Positions 35,901-47,130 of a stretch of DNA of 64,000 nucleotides are shown one piece after another. The DNA is from Tribonema minus (lineage: Eukaryota > Sar > Xanthophyceae > Tribonematales > Tribonemataceae). The first letter of the stretch is position 1. Each line of letters begins with the position of its first letter. The notes beneath the pieces are model-generated. The model was given only the letters and a program-made list of their open reading frames with translations. It was not told where the DNA came from and made no database searches. A program made the position numbers and the translations under genes. The stretch is from the NCBI GenBank assembly GCA_017506865.1, contig JAFCMP010000527.1, forward strand, positions 496,001 to 560,000, written 5' to 3'.

Positions 35901-37766
35901 GCAGACTCCATCAATTCCAAGTACTCTAAGTTATGCATGTCAATCAGCCCTCCTGTTTTGCGTGTGCGTAAGCTGTGCGTGTGCGTAAGCTGTTTTGAGC
36001 ACTGTCAATGGAGTAGTCTAAGGTATGCATGCCAGTAAGCCCTCCTGCTGTGCGTCTGTATAAGATGGTTTGAGCCCTTTCACGGTGCTGAACTTTAACG
36101 TAGGTTTGTGCTGCCTGATGAGCAGTGCTGGCATCAAGGGCCGCTAGTGATGGCTGCTGAGTTATCATCTCTGTTGGCGCGGCCACTTGAAAGTGATGCA
36201 CTACCCATTGGGAACATTAACTTGAATGAAAGAAATCACATCCTGGGCTACGTGTTGATTGAATGTGGGAGCAGAGGGAGTGATGTGCCACGGTGTTCGA
36301 CTTCAAGTGTGGCTGATGTTGATGATGTATGTGTTGGTGTTGTGGGCTGTTGCCAAGGCTTTTGAATTGGCTGGTGGTGCCATGGTACTTGAAACCCCAA
36401 ATGTGCACACCCCACTCATGTTCTCAAAAACAATATTGCAGAAGTACTTTCTGTCACCAGCGCGTTCAGCCACTGACACGAATAGAGCTTGTGCCAGCAA
36501 TCGTGCTTACAAGATTATGAACACATGATGGTGTTGAAATTTGCTGAGATGGTGTTTGACCATTTATGCTGATTTTGAACTTGCAGGCGATGGATGCTAA
36601 GGACTGGCCCACTGTCAGCTTCCTGCAGCCATTTGTGGCTTACCAAATTGAGGGTGAGCAGTGGTGGTCAGAAGTGCCTCAATCATCTTACTGTCGTTGC
36701 ATCAACATGACCTGGTACATGAACTGATCAGCATAGATGCATCACCATATGCAAGGTGCTGGTGTGTTTCGGGCCTGGCAGAGGTTTGTTGAGTTGAGCT
36801 CATCTGTTTCGCTGTACTGCATTAATATTGGTACAGGTTTGCTGAGTACTGCATGTATACTGGCACTATGAGCCTGGCGATCAACATGTCACTGCGTTCC
36901 TGAAATTCATTGCAGAACACCATCTTGAAGGTTGCTACAGGGGTGTAAACATCATCCTGCTGTTGAAACTATTCGAACGTTGCGGCCTTCAATCTTTGAA
37001 ATGATTATTTCAGATTCATTCATTAGTTGCGCATGATCATAGGTCTGGTCTCATCTTCCTGACTATCCTTCCCGTTGCTGTATGTGTGTGTCTTTTGTGA
37101 GCAGAGGAGGATGAGGCTGACTCCATGATGGAGCAGGTCTACAGACTGGTGAGCCCACAGGTCAATCACCTTTGAACAGCCTTTTGTGAAAAGGGTCAAT
37201 GTCTTTAATGAGCTGTTGAAAATATGTGTTTGTGGTGTCTTACCAGTCGGTATGCCATGTATGCATCAGATTAGACCGTCTTGTCAGGCAGGCCATATCT
37301 CGTGTTGCTGCAGTGATTTGAGGTGCTTTTACAGTGGCAGCCTGCCAAATTCTGTGCGAGGCATATGCACTTCATGTTAGTGTATCGATGCATCGGCTAC
37401 GCTGCACTTCATGATGTGTTTTGACCAATTCTGTTCTCCCTCTATGCGCGTGCTCGACAACAGCGGTTCACTGCAAGGGATGCAGACGCCTCATTGTGGG
37501 CTGAGCAGGAGAGACAGTATGCTTGCCTTGACCAATGCATATTGTTGTAATGGCAGGAAGTCTGCAGCTTCTGGCTATGTGCAACGTACTCGTACAACAG
37601 TTGATGTGAGATGCAGATTCTGCAAACAACACTAGCAATTTTCACCAATGTCCAGTGCTGGTACCTTTATTGACGCTCACCGCTCTCAATTTCTTGTCGA
37701 GTGCAGACGAAGAGCAAGGACCTGACGCAAGTGATGGACATCAACCTCAAGTCTGGCGGTGACTAA
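32943..37766 (+). CDS. Ferritin, organelle-targeted, seven exons, complete
   Basis: Exons: 32943-33185, 33882-33961, 34802-34907, 35747-35851, 36587-36653, 37105-37148 and 37707-37766 (TAA), 234 aa, with every junction in phase. The product stores iron by oxidising Fe2+ and mineralising it inside a 24-subunit shell. All ferroxidase positions of H-type ferritin are present: Glu in HIEMSASLAYLSMSYWF with the Tyr of AYLSM, Glu-Glu and His in SDEERGHS, Glu in LALERFVADS, and Gln in PFVAYQIE. The first roughly 50 residues (MMFMRGGAAGVAAAAMATGA, Arg/Ser later) look like a chloroplast or mitochondrial transit peptide. The frame is open upstream to an ATG at 32757, but the Ala-rich leader starts best at 32943 or 32946. 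Exon 36587-36653 ends with one leftover base completed by AG at 37105. Several exon ends are duplicated in the introns (separate entries). Confidence 0.93.
34617..34695 (+). pseudogene. Decayed duplicate of the 5' end of ferritin exon 3
   Basis: 169 bp upstream of the true exon 34802-34907 there is a copy of its acceptor and first roughly 60 bases, together with shared upstream intron (gtgctcac...actcacatgta). It reads DFFRKRSDEV before diverging, so the second ferroxidase Glu has become Val and the conserved His is lost by small indels. It keeps a usable-looking acceptor (cactgcag) and could compete in splicing, but it has no proper exon end. Confidence 0.85.
34879..35200 (+). repeat. Three tandem copies of the 3' end of ferritin exon 3
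   Basis: The exon end encoding AVSAITPSKL plus donor gtgagtgcc (34879-34916) is followed by a 120-bp-period copy whose exon-end part lies at 34996-35037 and retains GTGAGT. A third, more diverged copy (35135-35200) contains more of the exon but has GTCAGT at the donor. Units one and two share the intronic block from gtgaatgcatc to ctaaactt with few differences. Confidence 0.9.
35795..36050 (+). repeat. Tandem copies of the 3' end of ferritin exon 4
   Basis: The exon end encoding RFVADSINSKYSK and the donor gtatgcatgtcaatcagccc recur at 35885-35957, where the first donor base is changed (ttatgc). A shorter remnant lies at 36005-36045 with gtatgc restored or retained. The true donor is the first one (after 35851), because only it continues in phase into 36587. 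Confidence 0.88.
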
Positions 37767-38911
37767 GCATCAGTGCTTCACCATCACCAGCGTACTCGCC
37801 ATCGGAAAGGATGAGTTGCTGTGTGCAATAGGCGCTGTGTGCAATAGGCGCAGCGAAGACACAGCCGGTGCAGTTCCAAGGCAGCGAGTGACGGCATTAC
37901 CCAAGTACCATCAGGCTCTGCCAGGTGCTTGCTTTCAAGCTTTCAGCAATCACGTACAGCTGGAGAGCATGGTGCTACGGCACAGAAGCCGTATTACATA
38001 CTGCACAGCACATACATGTACGAATATACATCAGTGATGCAGGTCAGGTACACAGCATGCTGCGGCCAAAACCGGCTAGAGATAGGCTCACAACAAAGGT
38101 GTTCAGGGGTACGGGGAGGAGGTTTGCGAGCTGGCAGGCTCAAGTGCGCAGTTTAGCACTTGTGATGCTGTTGCCCATGCATGGTTGTAATGCACAGGTT
38201 CAACTTCTATACGTCTTGTACTTGACTCTATCTGTGTTGTTTGACATGCACTTGCTGTTGTCAGCGTTCAGCGCTCAAGAATTTCCTGTCTTTGACTGTT
38301 TCCATGTTGATGTTTATGTGCAACATGCAGTTGCTGTTAAGTATGTTTTTGGGTGTATGTACACACTACAGAACCGGTCACAGACAGAGTGAAGGGGTAA
38401 AGTGCGTTCAGGCTCTGTGACTTCTGGGTATGAAGCGTGTGGACCCATTTGAGGTGGTGGTTGATGTAGGACTTTAGTCTGACATTACAAAAGTGTGACA
38501 AACTGATCATCAGTTTTTATTTCGAAGACTACAACTGGACTTCTGATGATATCTTCTATGAAGGATGATCTGTTTATAAATACTCTTCAGGCTACAGACC
38601 CACTTCTGTCCACAATTCTCCAGACTTTATAGATCATTGCAAAGCATTGCCGTGGCCGCTGAACCCAAACTCTTTTCTGCTCACTGGTTACTAAAAGATA
38701 GTAGAAAATGGGTGCAGGACAAACTCTGCAGTATTTTTTATCAATTCTCGCTCAGTGCGCGAAAAACCCCAGATGAATGGTCTCCAACTTGTAGCTTGCT
38801 GTATGGAACTACATGTCGTGTGACAGTCTGAAGGTGTCTCAACGACAACACTCAAACGCCGCCGCCGCCAAATGGCATCTCGGGATCCTCCCCTACATCC
38901 TCTGCAGTACT
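37767..38911. other. Ferritin 3' flank; no further gene seen
   Basis: The stretch from the ferritin stop to the retrotransposon copy 1 junction holds the ferritin 3' untranslated region and spacer. A TGTAA, the usual green-algal polyadenylation signal, occurs at 38186-38190. There is a short tandem repeat gtgtgcaataggcgct at 37821-37852. Open frames here are short and without recognisable features. Confidence 0.5.
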
Positions 38912-39026
38912 TCCGGCGGCAGCATACGCCAAGGGCATCCGGCAGCAGGTTGATCACGACCCATCCGGTGACCGTGCCCCTTCAGGCAGCAGTACCTACA
39001 GCACTGGGGCACACCATGCCAAGCAT

Positions 39027-40058
39027 GTGCAGGAGATGAGCACCATGTATGGTTGCGCGGCAGAAGACTTCCTACGGGCGGTAAGGAAGCTGAGTGCATG
39101 CACAGGTGCCTGCGGCCTGGTCCATATGTCAGCCAGCGCGGGGCAGAGGCAATGCGCGCTGACCTCGCCATGCCACACGTGTCGACGGAATGGAAGCGCC
39201 CCCACGCGCGCACGCCCGGCAGTACCCCCGGGCCAGTCCGAGGGCGGGGGTGCGGGTAGCGACGGCGCGGCCGCGGCGGCGGGGGCTGCCGCAGCGACAC
39301 CTCCAAAACTACCGGCGGTGCCGGCTAGTGGCGCTGCCAACTCAAAGTCTAGCAAGAAACGCCCGGCGGCCACGGCAACCGGCGCGCAACGCCGGCGCCG
39401 AACGGCAGCTGCTGCGGCACCGCCTAGCAGCGCCGGCAGCCGCACTCAGTCTGACAGCCTGAGGCTGCAGGACAGCAGCCCCCCCCACGGGACGGCCGTG
39501 GGATGGGCGGACATGGACGTGGACCCGCCGGACGATGCTGCGTCACCGCCCCCCCCGACCACCACCACCAGTGGCAGGCCCTCAAAGCCCCAGGCACGAG
39601 CATCCCTGGCTTGGGACCTCTCGACGCCCTCGGTCGTCCACGCACTTGACCAGACCAATGAGGCGGATCTACTGCTGCTGCGGTTCACCACGACTGCCAA
39701 CCCCTTCCGCACTCAGCTGCAGTGCACCCAGTGGGCACGGCTAGTGGAGCACGCCACACGACTACTGGCGGACGCCACAGACAGTGCACGTGAGGCGGCA
39801 CGGGTGCGCCTCCACCATGGTGCCGGGGCGTTTGCTCATCAGGTTTCTCAGACTCTAGTGCAGCGCGGCTACAGGCTGCTGCACCTGCTAGCAGCGATGG
39901 CCTTTGGTAGGCAACCGGAGGGAACCGGTATGCCGCCTGCGGCCCGGCTGGCAGCGTTGCTGTCTGGCGACTTCGCGGAGCTACTGAGAAAGACGCTGTC
40001 AGCAGCAGCGGCGCTGCGGGCCCCCAAACCAAACAACGCAGCTATGGCGTCGGCATAA
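39027..40058 (+). pseudogene. Retrotransposon copy 1: N-terminal domain and linker up to premature TAA
   Basis: This open stretch carries the Cys/His-rich N-terminal region (TGACGLVHM, SPCHTCRRN), probably nucleic-acid binding by analogy with the zinc fingers of R2-like elements. An Ala/Pro/Ser-rich low-complexity linker and a helical region ahead of the RT follow. The frame continues upstream without a stop to the 5' junction at 38912, so the ATG at 39027 is internal. It ends at a TAA at the position of a Gln codon in copy 2, and the same frame resumes immediately after. Confidence 0.85.
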
Positions 40059-40145
40059 ACGAACTTCGATGCCGACTGGACGGAGGCTGACTCCAGGCAG
40101 CAAACAGCATGCGCTGCCCTCTCAGGCAAGCGACGGAGGGTAGGC

Positions 40146-41588
40146 TTGGCTGCCGCACGACTAGAGGCGCGTGAAGCATGCGCCCCAGCAGACGAGGTCA
40201 CGGCACAGGTGCTGGCAGCAAAGCACCCTGAAACTGGCACCCGGCCGGGGGTAGTCGATACGCCAATGGAGCAAGTGCGCGGCCTGGTACGCGACGCCCG
40301 GCGGCACTGCTTACACAGCGCAGGGGTGGCAACGACCACCGGGCCAGCTGGCAGCGGCAGTCCTGTCTTCGAATCGGGTCAGGCACATGATCACAGCGAT
40401 AGGCCTGAGGATGCTGCCAGCGCAGCCGGACGGCGCCTCGAGGTGGAGGCGGCAGACATACTGTCGACCTTGTCCGCAGCAGGGGCGGGGAAGGCAGGAG
40501 GGCTGGACGGCCTACGCTATGAACACCTCTTGATGGCCGCTGGGCCTGGTGCACCAGTGAAAGCAGCCACCCGCCCCGTGAGCAGTGCCTCGCCAGGACT
40601 AGCTGGTGATTCAGAATCAGATGTGATGGAACCGGCATTCGCCCATCACCTGGCCAAGGTGTTCACGACGCTGCTTGTTGAGCCCGAACTGCTGCCGGAG
40701 CAATCGCAACGGCTTCTCCGCGCCGCGGCCCTCTCAGGCATAGGACAGAAGCGGCGTCCGATCGCCTGCTCCAGTGTCTGGCGCAGACTCCTCGGGTCCA
40801 CAGCGGCACGGAGTGTCAAGGGCAAGATATCGGGGCTGCTGGCCTCCATGTCACAGTTTGGCGTAGGATACCGGTCTGGCGTCGAGCATGTGGCAGCGCG
40901 CGCGCGCGTGTGGCACGAGTTGTATGGCACCACTATCCAACTGGACTGTGAGAACGCATTTAACAGTGTGGATCGCGCCGCCATTGTGCGGGGGCTTATG
41001 CTCTTCTGTCCGGAGCTGCTCCCGCACTTTGAGTCCGTATACTGTGGTGACACTGCCCCAGAGATGCGGGTGGAGGTGAACGGTGAAGCTCGCATTATCT
41101 GCTCCCACCTAGGGTGCCAGCAAGGGGACCCTCTGGGGCCGCTGTACTTTGCAGTGGCAGCGGCCTTCCTACTCTTCTACCCTGATGGAGTGAATGCGAC
41201 GCCCGGCAGTATGCCGGCCTACGGCCACAGCACAGCGGAACCGCCAGCCCCGCACTGCGCTTTCCTGGATGACCTCAACGTGCTGCAAGCTGCCTACTTC
41301 GACGATGCAGCGGCCGCTGGGGTGGCAGAGGTGATCCGCCGGCTGGCGGCAGGGGGCCTACGCGTTCGACCAGACAAGTCGCTGGCCATCGCCATGCGCG
41401 GCACAGTGTTTGATGAAGCGGCCAGAGCACGCCTGCGCGCCCTTGACATACCGTTTGTGGACACCATGCCAGAATCCAGTCAGGGCTTTACGTCGGTCGG
41501 GGTACCGGTAGGGCACCCAGCCTATGTGCACGCTGCCATGGGCAAGCATCTTGTCGACGCAGGGATATGCGATTGTCGTGGCAGCTAG
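40146..41588 (+). pseudogene. Retrotransposon copy 1: reverse transcriptase segment
   Basis: RT motifs are in order: RRPIACSSVWRRLLG (motif 1/2 region), QFGVGYRSGVEH, motif A QLDCENAFNSVDR (about 40938-40976), motif B GCQQGDPLGPLYF (about 41110-41150), motif C FLDDL with the catalytic Asp pair (about 41260-41275), motif D GLRVRPDKS and a primer-grip-like VPVGHP. Leu replaces the Ala usual in FADD/YADD. The frame is lost near 41570 by a single-base deletion relative to copy 2 and continues in the next frame. Confidence 0.92.
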
Positions 41589-43576
41589 CTGGAATGGCGC
41601 GGCATCACCTACAGGCAGCACAGTTCATTCTACGCAGGTCACTGACGAAGCGCATGGGCTTCTTAGCTCGGGTCGTTGACACGGCTTTGAGTGAGACATG
41701 GTTGCACGCGTTTGACGGGTTCTGTGCATGGACGCTCGAACGCATGCTGCACCTGCACGGCTGCTCTACCGCGGCAGCCATGAAGTCACACCTGCTGGCC
41801 GCCTGCACTGCTGGTGACAATGAGGAAGCCAGCAGTGGCAGCGTGCTGGTATTGCCGCGCTTGGGCCCGCCAGAACTCACGGACATCGCAGTGCCACTGC
41901 GGGCGTCACGGCTGCCGGAGCGACGAGGCGGTCTGGGCATGCCGCTTTTGGGGCTACTGGCACCAGCCGCATACACGGCCCAGGCATGCACAACACTGAG
42001 GCCGGCAATAATTCATGCCACTGTGGCAGCAGGGGCCCTGAGGCTCGGCACTGACGAACACGGCGCAGTCACCTGGTTCGCGCAGCACTCATGCGCAATA
42101 CGCGAGGACCAGGGACTGCCGCCAATCATCGAGGCCGTGCGACGCTCTACGCGAGCGCTGACAGCTGATGGCGGCGAAAAATCACGCACAGCTGTGGCCG
42201 AGCAGCTCCCAGCATCGTTGCTACGATGGGCAGCAGATACGACGGCCGCAGCGTCGACGCTCCCCACTGCGGTGCAAGCGATCTACGCCGCAACTGCAGT
42301 CACGGAGACAGTGACCACTGAGCCAGCCCCACACACCCACGGCATTGTGCCTGGCGCCGAGGCGGCCGCTGCGGCGGCGACCGTACCTGGCCCTCAAGCC
42401 GCTGCCGCGGCTGCCCCTTCCACGCCCGCTAAAACACAAACTAGCGCGGAAGAAAGCAGCTGCAGCGGCGGGCAGGAGGACGACGACGACGACTGGGAGG
42501 CCTATGCTGACGAGATCTGCAGGAAGGTAGTGCCCCGCCGCCGGCGCGGTCACTTCACGCACGGACTACAAGCCGGCCTTTCAAATGTTCTTCGACGTCA
42601 ATACGAGGATTGCCTGGTGGAGGACCTAGAGGCTGCCTCGGCTGGTGCCGTGGGCAAGCCGACGCAGGCTGCACCTATTCAAGTTGGTGACTCGCGCGAC
42701 ACCAGCCGCCGCCGCCAACAGGCTAGCGCACGGGTCCTGGCGCAGCTGCGCAGCCAGCGTGCGTCCGGGGCAATGGCGTGGATGAGCGTGCCACCCACTG
42801 CCAATGACCGCCCGGGTGCGGCGCCCATGTCCAGTATGGCAGCAGCCACGATGATTTTGATTGCGATCTTCATAGACGGGTGGGGCATACAGGGCGAGGT
42901 GTGCCCATGGCGGTGCAGTGATGTGAGCCCCACCTCCACGCATGCGATCAGCTGCCCCAGCCAGCACATACGGGGGCACAACGCGACACACACTGCCCAA
43001 AAGCGGTGCCTGCAGCGCATCTTGAGACAGCACCATGTCTCTATTGTCCGCAATGAGGACGCTAGCGTCTTCAAGGTACCGGGGTATCGGGCGGACACAG
43101 TCATTGACCCAGGGTGTCTGCACTTTAGCAGTGCATACCGTAACAAGGGAATAGTGCTAGACACAAGTGTGCGCGCGCCCACAGCGAGCTCGTACCTGAC
43201 AGGCAAAACAAATGCCTCGAACACGGACGGCTATGCTGCTGGGGTGGGGGAGGACGCGAAGGTCAAGCACCACACCGGCACCTTGACGTCATCTTGGGCT
43301 TTTGTGCCATTCGTGCAGGAGTCGTACGGACGGCTGGGCAAGCAGACAAGCCTTTTTGTTAAGGAGTTGGCAATGCACTCAGCACTGTGCTCAGGGGGGG
43401 GGAAGGCAGATGTGTTACGCAAGGCTGGGTTAGCTAAGCGTCAGATCCTCGTTGAGCTGAGCATATCGCTGGCGCGGGAGTTGGCGGAGCGCGTCATGGC
43501 GTACACACGTGGAGCGCGAATGCTGGGCTGTGTTGCGGCGCCGGTATCCAAGCTCCTAGGGCACAGCGCAGACTAG
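41567..43576 (+). pseudogene. Retrotransposon copy 1: thumb, acidic linker and restriction-like endonuclease
   Basis: This continues the polyprotein after the frameshift. It contains a helical thumb region and a low-complexity linker with an acidic run (EDDDDDWEAY). Then comes a C-x3-C-x8-H-x3-C knuckle (CPWRC...STHAISC, about 42902-42955) and a PD-(D/E)xK-like domain: RADTVIDPG, then VLDTSV, then a Lys-containing segment and FVPFVQESYGRLG. This arrangement after the RT is typical of restriction-like endonuclease (RLE) retrotransposons, whose endonuclease nicks the target for priming. The endonuclease assignment is by motif pattern from memory. The stop is TAG at 43574-43576. Confidence 0.85.
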
Positions 43577-43652
43577 GCTGCTGCGCAAGCTTTTCGATTG
43601 CATAGGCAACCCGGCCTCCCTTGGGCCTTTATAAATACAAGTCCATACGTAC

Positions 43653-44999
43653 TTTCAATGTGTATTCAAATACAGGCATGGAAAGTCAAATGGTCCCACA
43701 ACCTCGGGGTCAACAACAATTGACTCATCTCACATTCATGAGCGTCTCCTTTTCAGTTGTCAACTGAAGCTTCTGGCCTGCAGTTACTAGCCTGCTCAGT
43801 TGCGAGCCACGGCCAGAATGATTCATAAAGCTGCAGATGAAGCTTGTTAGCCTTTTCCACAGTGCTGCTCAGCAATATGACCAGCGCGTGCCTGTAACCG
43901 CTGCCACTGCAGAATCTGCTGCGGTCTTTTCGAAGGCTCAGCTGCTGGAGCCTCCACTATTGGGTGGTGAGCCTCATGCCTGCAATGTGAAAAGTACTCA
44001 CTTTCAGACTGTCACACGACATGTAGATTCCGTACAGCAAGCTTCAAGTTAGATGCCATTCATCTGGGCTTTTTCGCGCCCTGAGCGAGAATTAATAAAA
44101 TGAACTCCAGCTATTGCGACAAACGGCGTCTTTTGCTCAGGATGAGCGCAACAGACAGCATGCCTGCCTGTCAGTGTACTTTGTCTCATCCAGACAGACG
44201 GCCCCAGCAGACCTGTCAGCCTGATGGCAGCTTGAGCCCCGATGCAAGCTATGTACGCACCATGGACATCACCCATGCAAGCAATGCGAAACGAGCACCC
44301 CTGTGTCTCTTTACCAATCAGGGCATGCGTGTGCTGTTGCGCTGGGATTCATGCATGTGCAATGTGCATACTCTTTCAAATACGCATGAGATGCTGCGGA
44401 CAAGTCTGGCGCTGTTGAGTATGAAACATTGCATCAGATTCTGCAGGCAACCATACACACACCACCATGCCAGAGAAACGCGCACGGTCTGAGAATCTGT
44501 GCTGATGTATCATCAAGCGTGTCGGAACATTTACATCCCAAAATCACAGGTTGGAGGATTTTCTTGTGCATGCCTCGCCAGTCGTGCACAGGGCCGACAA
44601 TACCATATCACACTGCACTGGTATGTTGCACTTGCCACTACACCGTAGCTTACACAGTGACAGTGACGGGACCATCACTTTGCCGACAGCTCACACGCCA
44701 CTGCTGCTGCCATGAAGCCAACAGCCTGGGAGAATGCAATTGTGTGTTGCGGGCACCGCACTGTGAAGAGGCAGCCAACCTTGAGGGCACCACCCTGAGG
44801 TGAGCAAATGCCATGCGCTGCGCACACTGCAAGGGCCAGTATACCACTACACCGTGACAGCTTTGATGGAAGATTGCCGGCACACGTCTATCACAGTGAC
44901 TGCCACACGCTTGCCTCAGTCCCATCCCTATATGAATGACGGCTCCTGATATTCACATGAATTTGTTATGACTTGGGTGTGCAGTGTGGCAGTCAAGGC
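43653..44999. other. Intergenic stretch with no recognised gene
   Basis: Between retrotransposon copy 1 and the protease inhibitor gene I see only short open frames without family resemblance, and diverged direct repeats around 44640-44870 (ctacaccgt and acagtgac strings). It probably includes the 3' flank of the inhibitor gene. Confidence 0.4.
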
Positions 45000-46586
45000 C
45001 TAACCCACGTGCGGCGCGCGGGTGACGATGCCGTCTTTGTCCACAAAAACGCGCACCCTTTCAAAGCCAAAGTCCATGGTCACCATTGCATCCTGGCTCA
45101 AAACGGACACCTGCCAGTCTGGGCGCGCCTCCTGATAGATCAGCGCAAGGGCACCAACTTCACATGTTATGCATTTGGATTGTGAGTCTGTTTTAGTGGA
45201 CGTCATTTGATTACAAAAGGTAGACGAGCCGAATGTGAATTAGGGAGCCGATGATGACAAGCTCAATTGCAGTGCAGCTGGTGAAGGTAGGATGGTGTGG
45301 AATGCACTGTGCGCGTCCTTCACGAGTGACAACCGCTAGACGAGGCGTAAAGTGCTGGTCACAAGCACTTGTTAAAATGTTGGCCGACAGTTACAATCAC
45401 TGTACAGTGCAGCGAGCAATCATAGCGCGCCAGCACTTGCATGATGTAAACGCGCCGAATCGCCTTGGCAGTCCGGAAGCGCTGTACCAATTGCAATGGG
45501 CACTCACTGGATGCGCAAAGCAATGTGTACAATGCCAACAAAAGCAGACAGGGACTCAATCTGCCAGCAGGCGTGCTTGGATGCAATCAGGAGGCACAGC
45601 GACGCGCAGGCAGATAGTCATGGGGCTGCCAGCAATTATGTGTAGTAGCCAAATGTGTTTGGGCCTGCATCTTCCATCCAAATGTAACCAAATTCATGTA
45701 GAAGTATGTCTAAGCTTGCAGGAGTGCCTTGAGTGACCGCACATGAATGAGAGCAACAAGTTTGTCTGCACAATCATGTCAGTTTGCGTGTACTTAGAAT
45801 TACCATGTAAGGGTAAGCACGTGTGCCTCAAATGCATGGCATGGCCATGCAGTTGTCTACAGTTCTCGCAACGACGAACTCAACCAAGGTCAGGCATCGT
45901 CATTGATGCACCCAAGTGTTGTTAATTAGTGCACGAATGTATTCTGCGGCTAACAGGTGTTGTAGCTGCTGCGCACACCAGCAACGCCACCGTATGAACT
46001 GCGAGGTGCCTGACATTTTCGCAAGAACTTTCTATTAGTGACCCATCATTTGCACTGCAGCTTGCTAACAAAACAGACTAGTATTTCTTCATCAGATATA
46101 GTGTGTAACTGACAAGTAAGTATAGACTATATTCTGCGTGTGACGTTGCACATGGACTCCAGCATGCGATCGTGCGCACAACAGCCATGGAACTGTGGAC
46201 AGCAGCCTGTGCTTCGTTTGGAATTACTTCAGGTGAGGTCCAGCTGTGCTGCTATTCGTTGCTCATGGGCACATGACAAGATTCAGCACATCCTTACAAT
46301 AAAATGTCTACTGGAATGCTCGCACACTTTGGAGTACCATGGCTACCAAATTACCTTTTGCGTACCCGGCAAGGTCTGCAGCCATGATCCCCAGAGTTGC
46401 AACGGGCAAACGTCGCAAGGTACAGTTGAAACACCAAGAAGGCGAACCAAGCGAGAGCCCTACCATGAGATATGGTGCATGCAGCGGTAGGTTATGCACC
46501 TTGATCAGCTGTGCCGCATCCTCTCCTTTCATGCCCACGCATTCCGGCCACCTCGTGGGCCCGGTTGCCTCTCCGCCATCCGCCAT
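45000..46586 (-). CDS. Potato type I (CI-2/eglin family) serine protease inhibitor, two exons
   Basis: Exon 1 is 46500-46586 (ATG; donor AAG|gtgcat) and exon 2 is 45000-45131 (acceptor atctatcag; stop TAG). They join in phase 0 to give 72 aa, the usual size of the family. The N-terminal signature is GPTRWPECVGMKGEDAAQLI (Trp-Pro-x-x-Val-Gly and Ala-Ala). The reactive loop is AMVTMDFGFERVRVFVD, with Met as P1 and Asp as P1' by alignment to CI-2, and the chain ends TRAPHVG. Family members block subtilisin-, chymotrypsin- or elastase-like proteases through this loop without disulphides; no Cys pair is needed here. No signal peptide precedes the Trp motif in this model, so it would be cytosolic. 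An ATG eight codons upstream (46610) is an alternative start. The intron is about 1.4 kb. Confidence 0.88.
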
Positions 46587-47130
46587 GCCACGCTTTGTAA
46601 GGTTGCGCATCAGTCAACAGAAAGCACAGCACGCACGGAAACTCACAGTCAGAGAGTTGTGGGGTCATTTTGCCACTGTGTGCCAACTGCGCCAGTACCG
46701 GGGCTGGTATGGCGACTGTATCAGCGCATAGGTCAAATACGGAGCTTTAAGTGGACTCGACCCACAGTAAAAGTGCGGCACTGTAATCCATTTGTTTTTA
46801 CTGTGCGGCACTGTAATCCATTTGTAAATCTCATGCATGCATTCGAGCTTGTGGGCAGACTGCAGGCCGTGGGTTGTACCTGGGCAGGCACCGCAACTGA
46901 CGCTCACTAACTGCCTCAGCAGACCATGTTGCTAGAGTTTGCTAAACGTGAGAGCGCAAGCGGGAAGTAGACGATGGAAGTTGTGCTTACATTATGATAT
47001 CGCTCACTGCCGTAGACGGAGACGCTGACCAGAAGAAGGGCCAGAGCTTGCCAGCGCATTACCAACTATGTTATGTTGTAACACAGCAACATACTTCAAG
47101 TGTTGAAGTACTTTATGTCCAGGCCCAGGC
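46587..47130. other. Divergent intergenic region between inhibitor and PPR genes
   Basis: About 540 bp separating the inhibitor start (minus) from the PPR start (plus), presumably holding both promoters. It contains a 30-bp-scale direct repeat (gtgcggcactgtaatccatt at 46774-46793 and 46804-46823) and an inverted-looking acttcaagtgttgaagtact at 47092-47111. No coding sequence is recognised. Confidence 0.45.

Larger units (their letters stand above)
38912..43652 (+). mobile_element. RLE-type non-LTR retrotransposon, 5'-truncated and broken (copy 1)
   Basis: Homology with copy 2 (opposite strand) begins at about 38912 inside the N-terminal domain and ends at the shared 3' terminus gtac (43649-43652), with no poly(A) tail. 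The N-terminal domain and RT are in one frame, so the element is a one-ORF type like R2/CRE/NeSL elements. Lesions are 5' truncation, a TAA at 40056-40058 where copy 2 has CAA, and a one-base deletion near 41570. The 3' UTR also lacks 6 bp present in copies 2 and 3. The flank just before 38912 has gtactt and the bases around the 3' end read gtactt too, which may be a short target-site duplication or chance. Confidence 0.93.

Noticed and set aside
45508-45586. Signal-peptide-like open exon (MHPSTPAGRLSPCLLLLALY) followed by a gtgagt donor, minus strand
   Set aside because: It could be joined in phase to an alternative start of the inhibitor's last exon, but that product would lack the Trp-Pro/Val-Gly half. 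The 46500-46586 exon gives a complete inhibitor, so this is probably chance.
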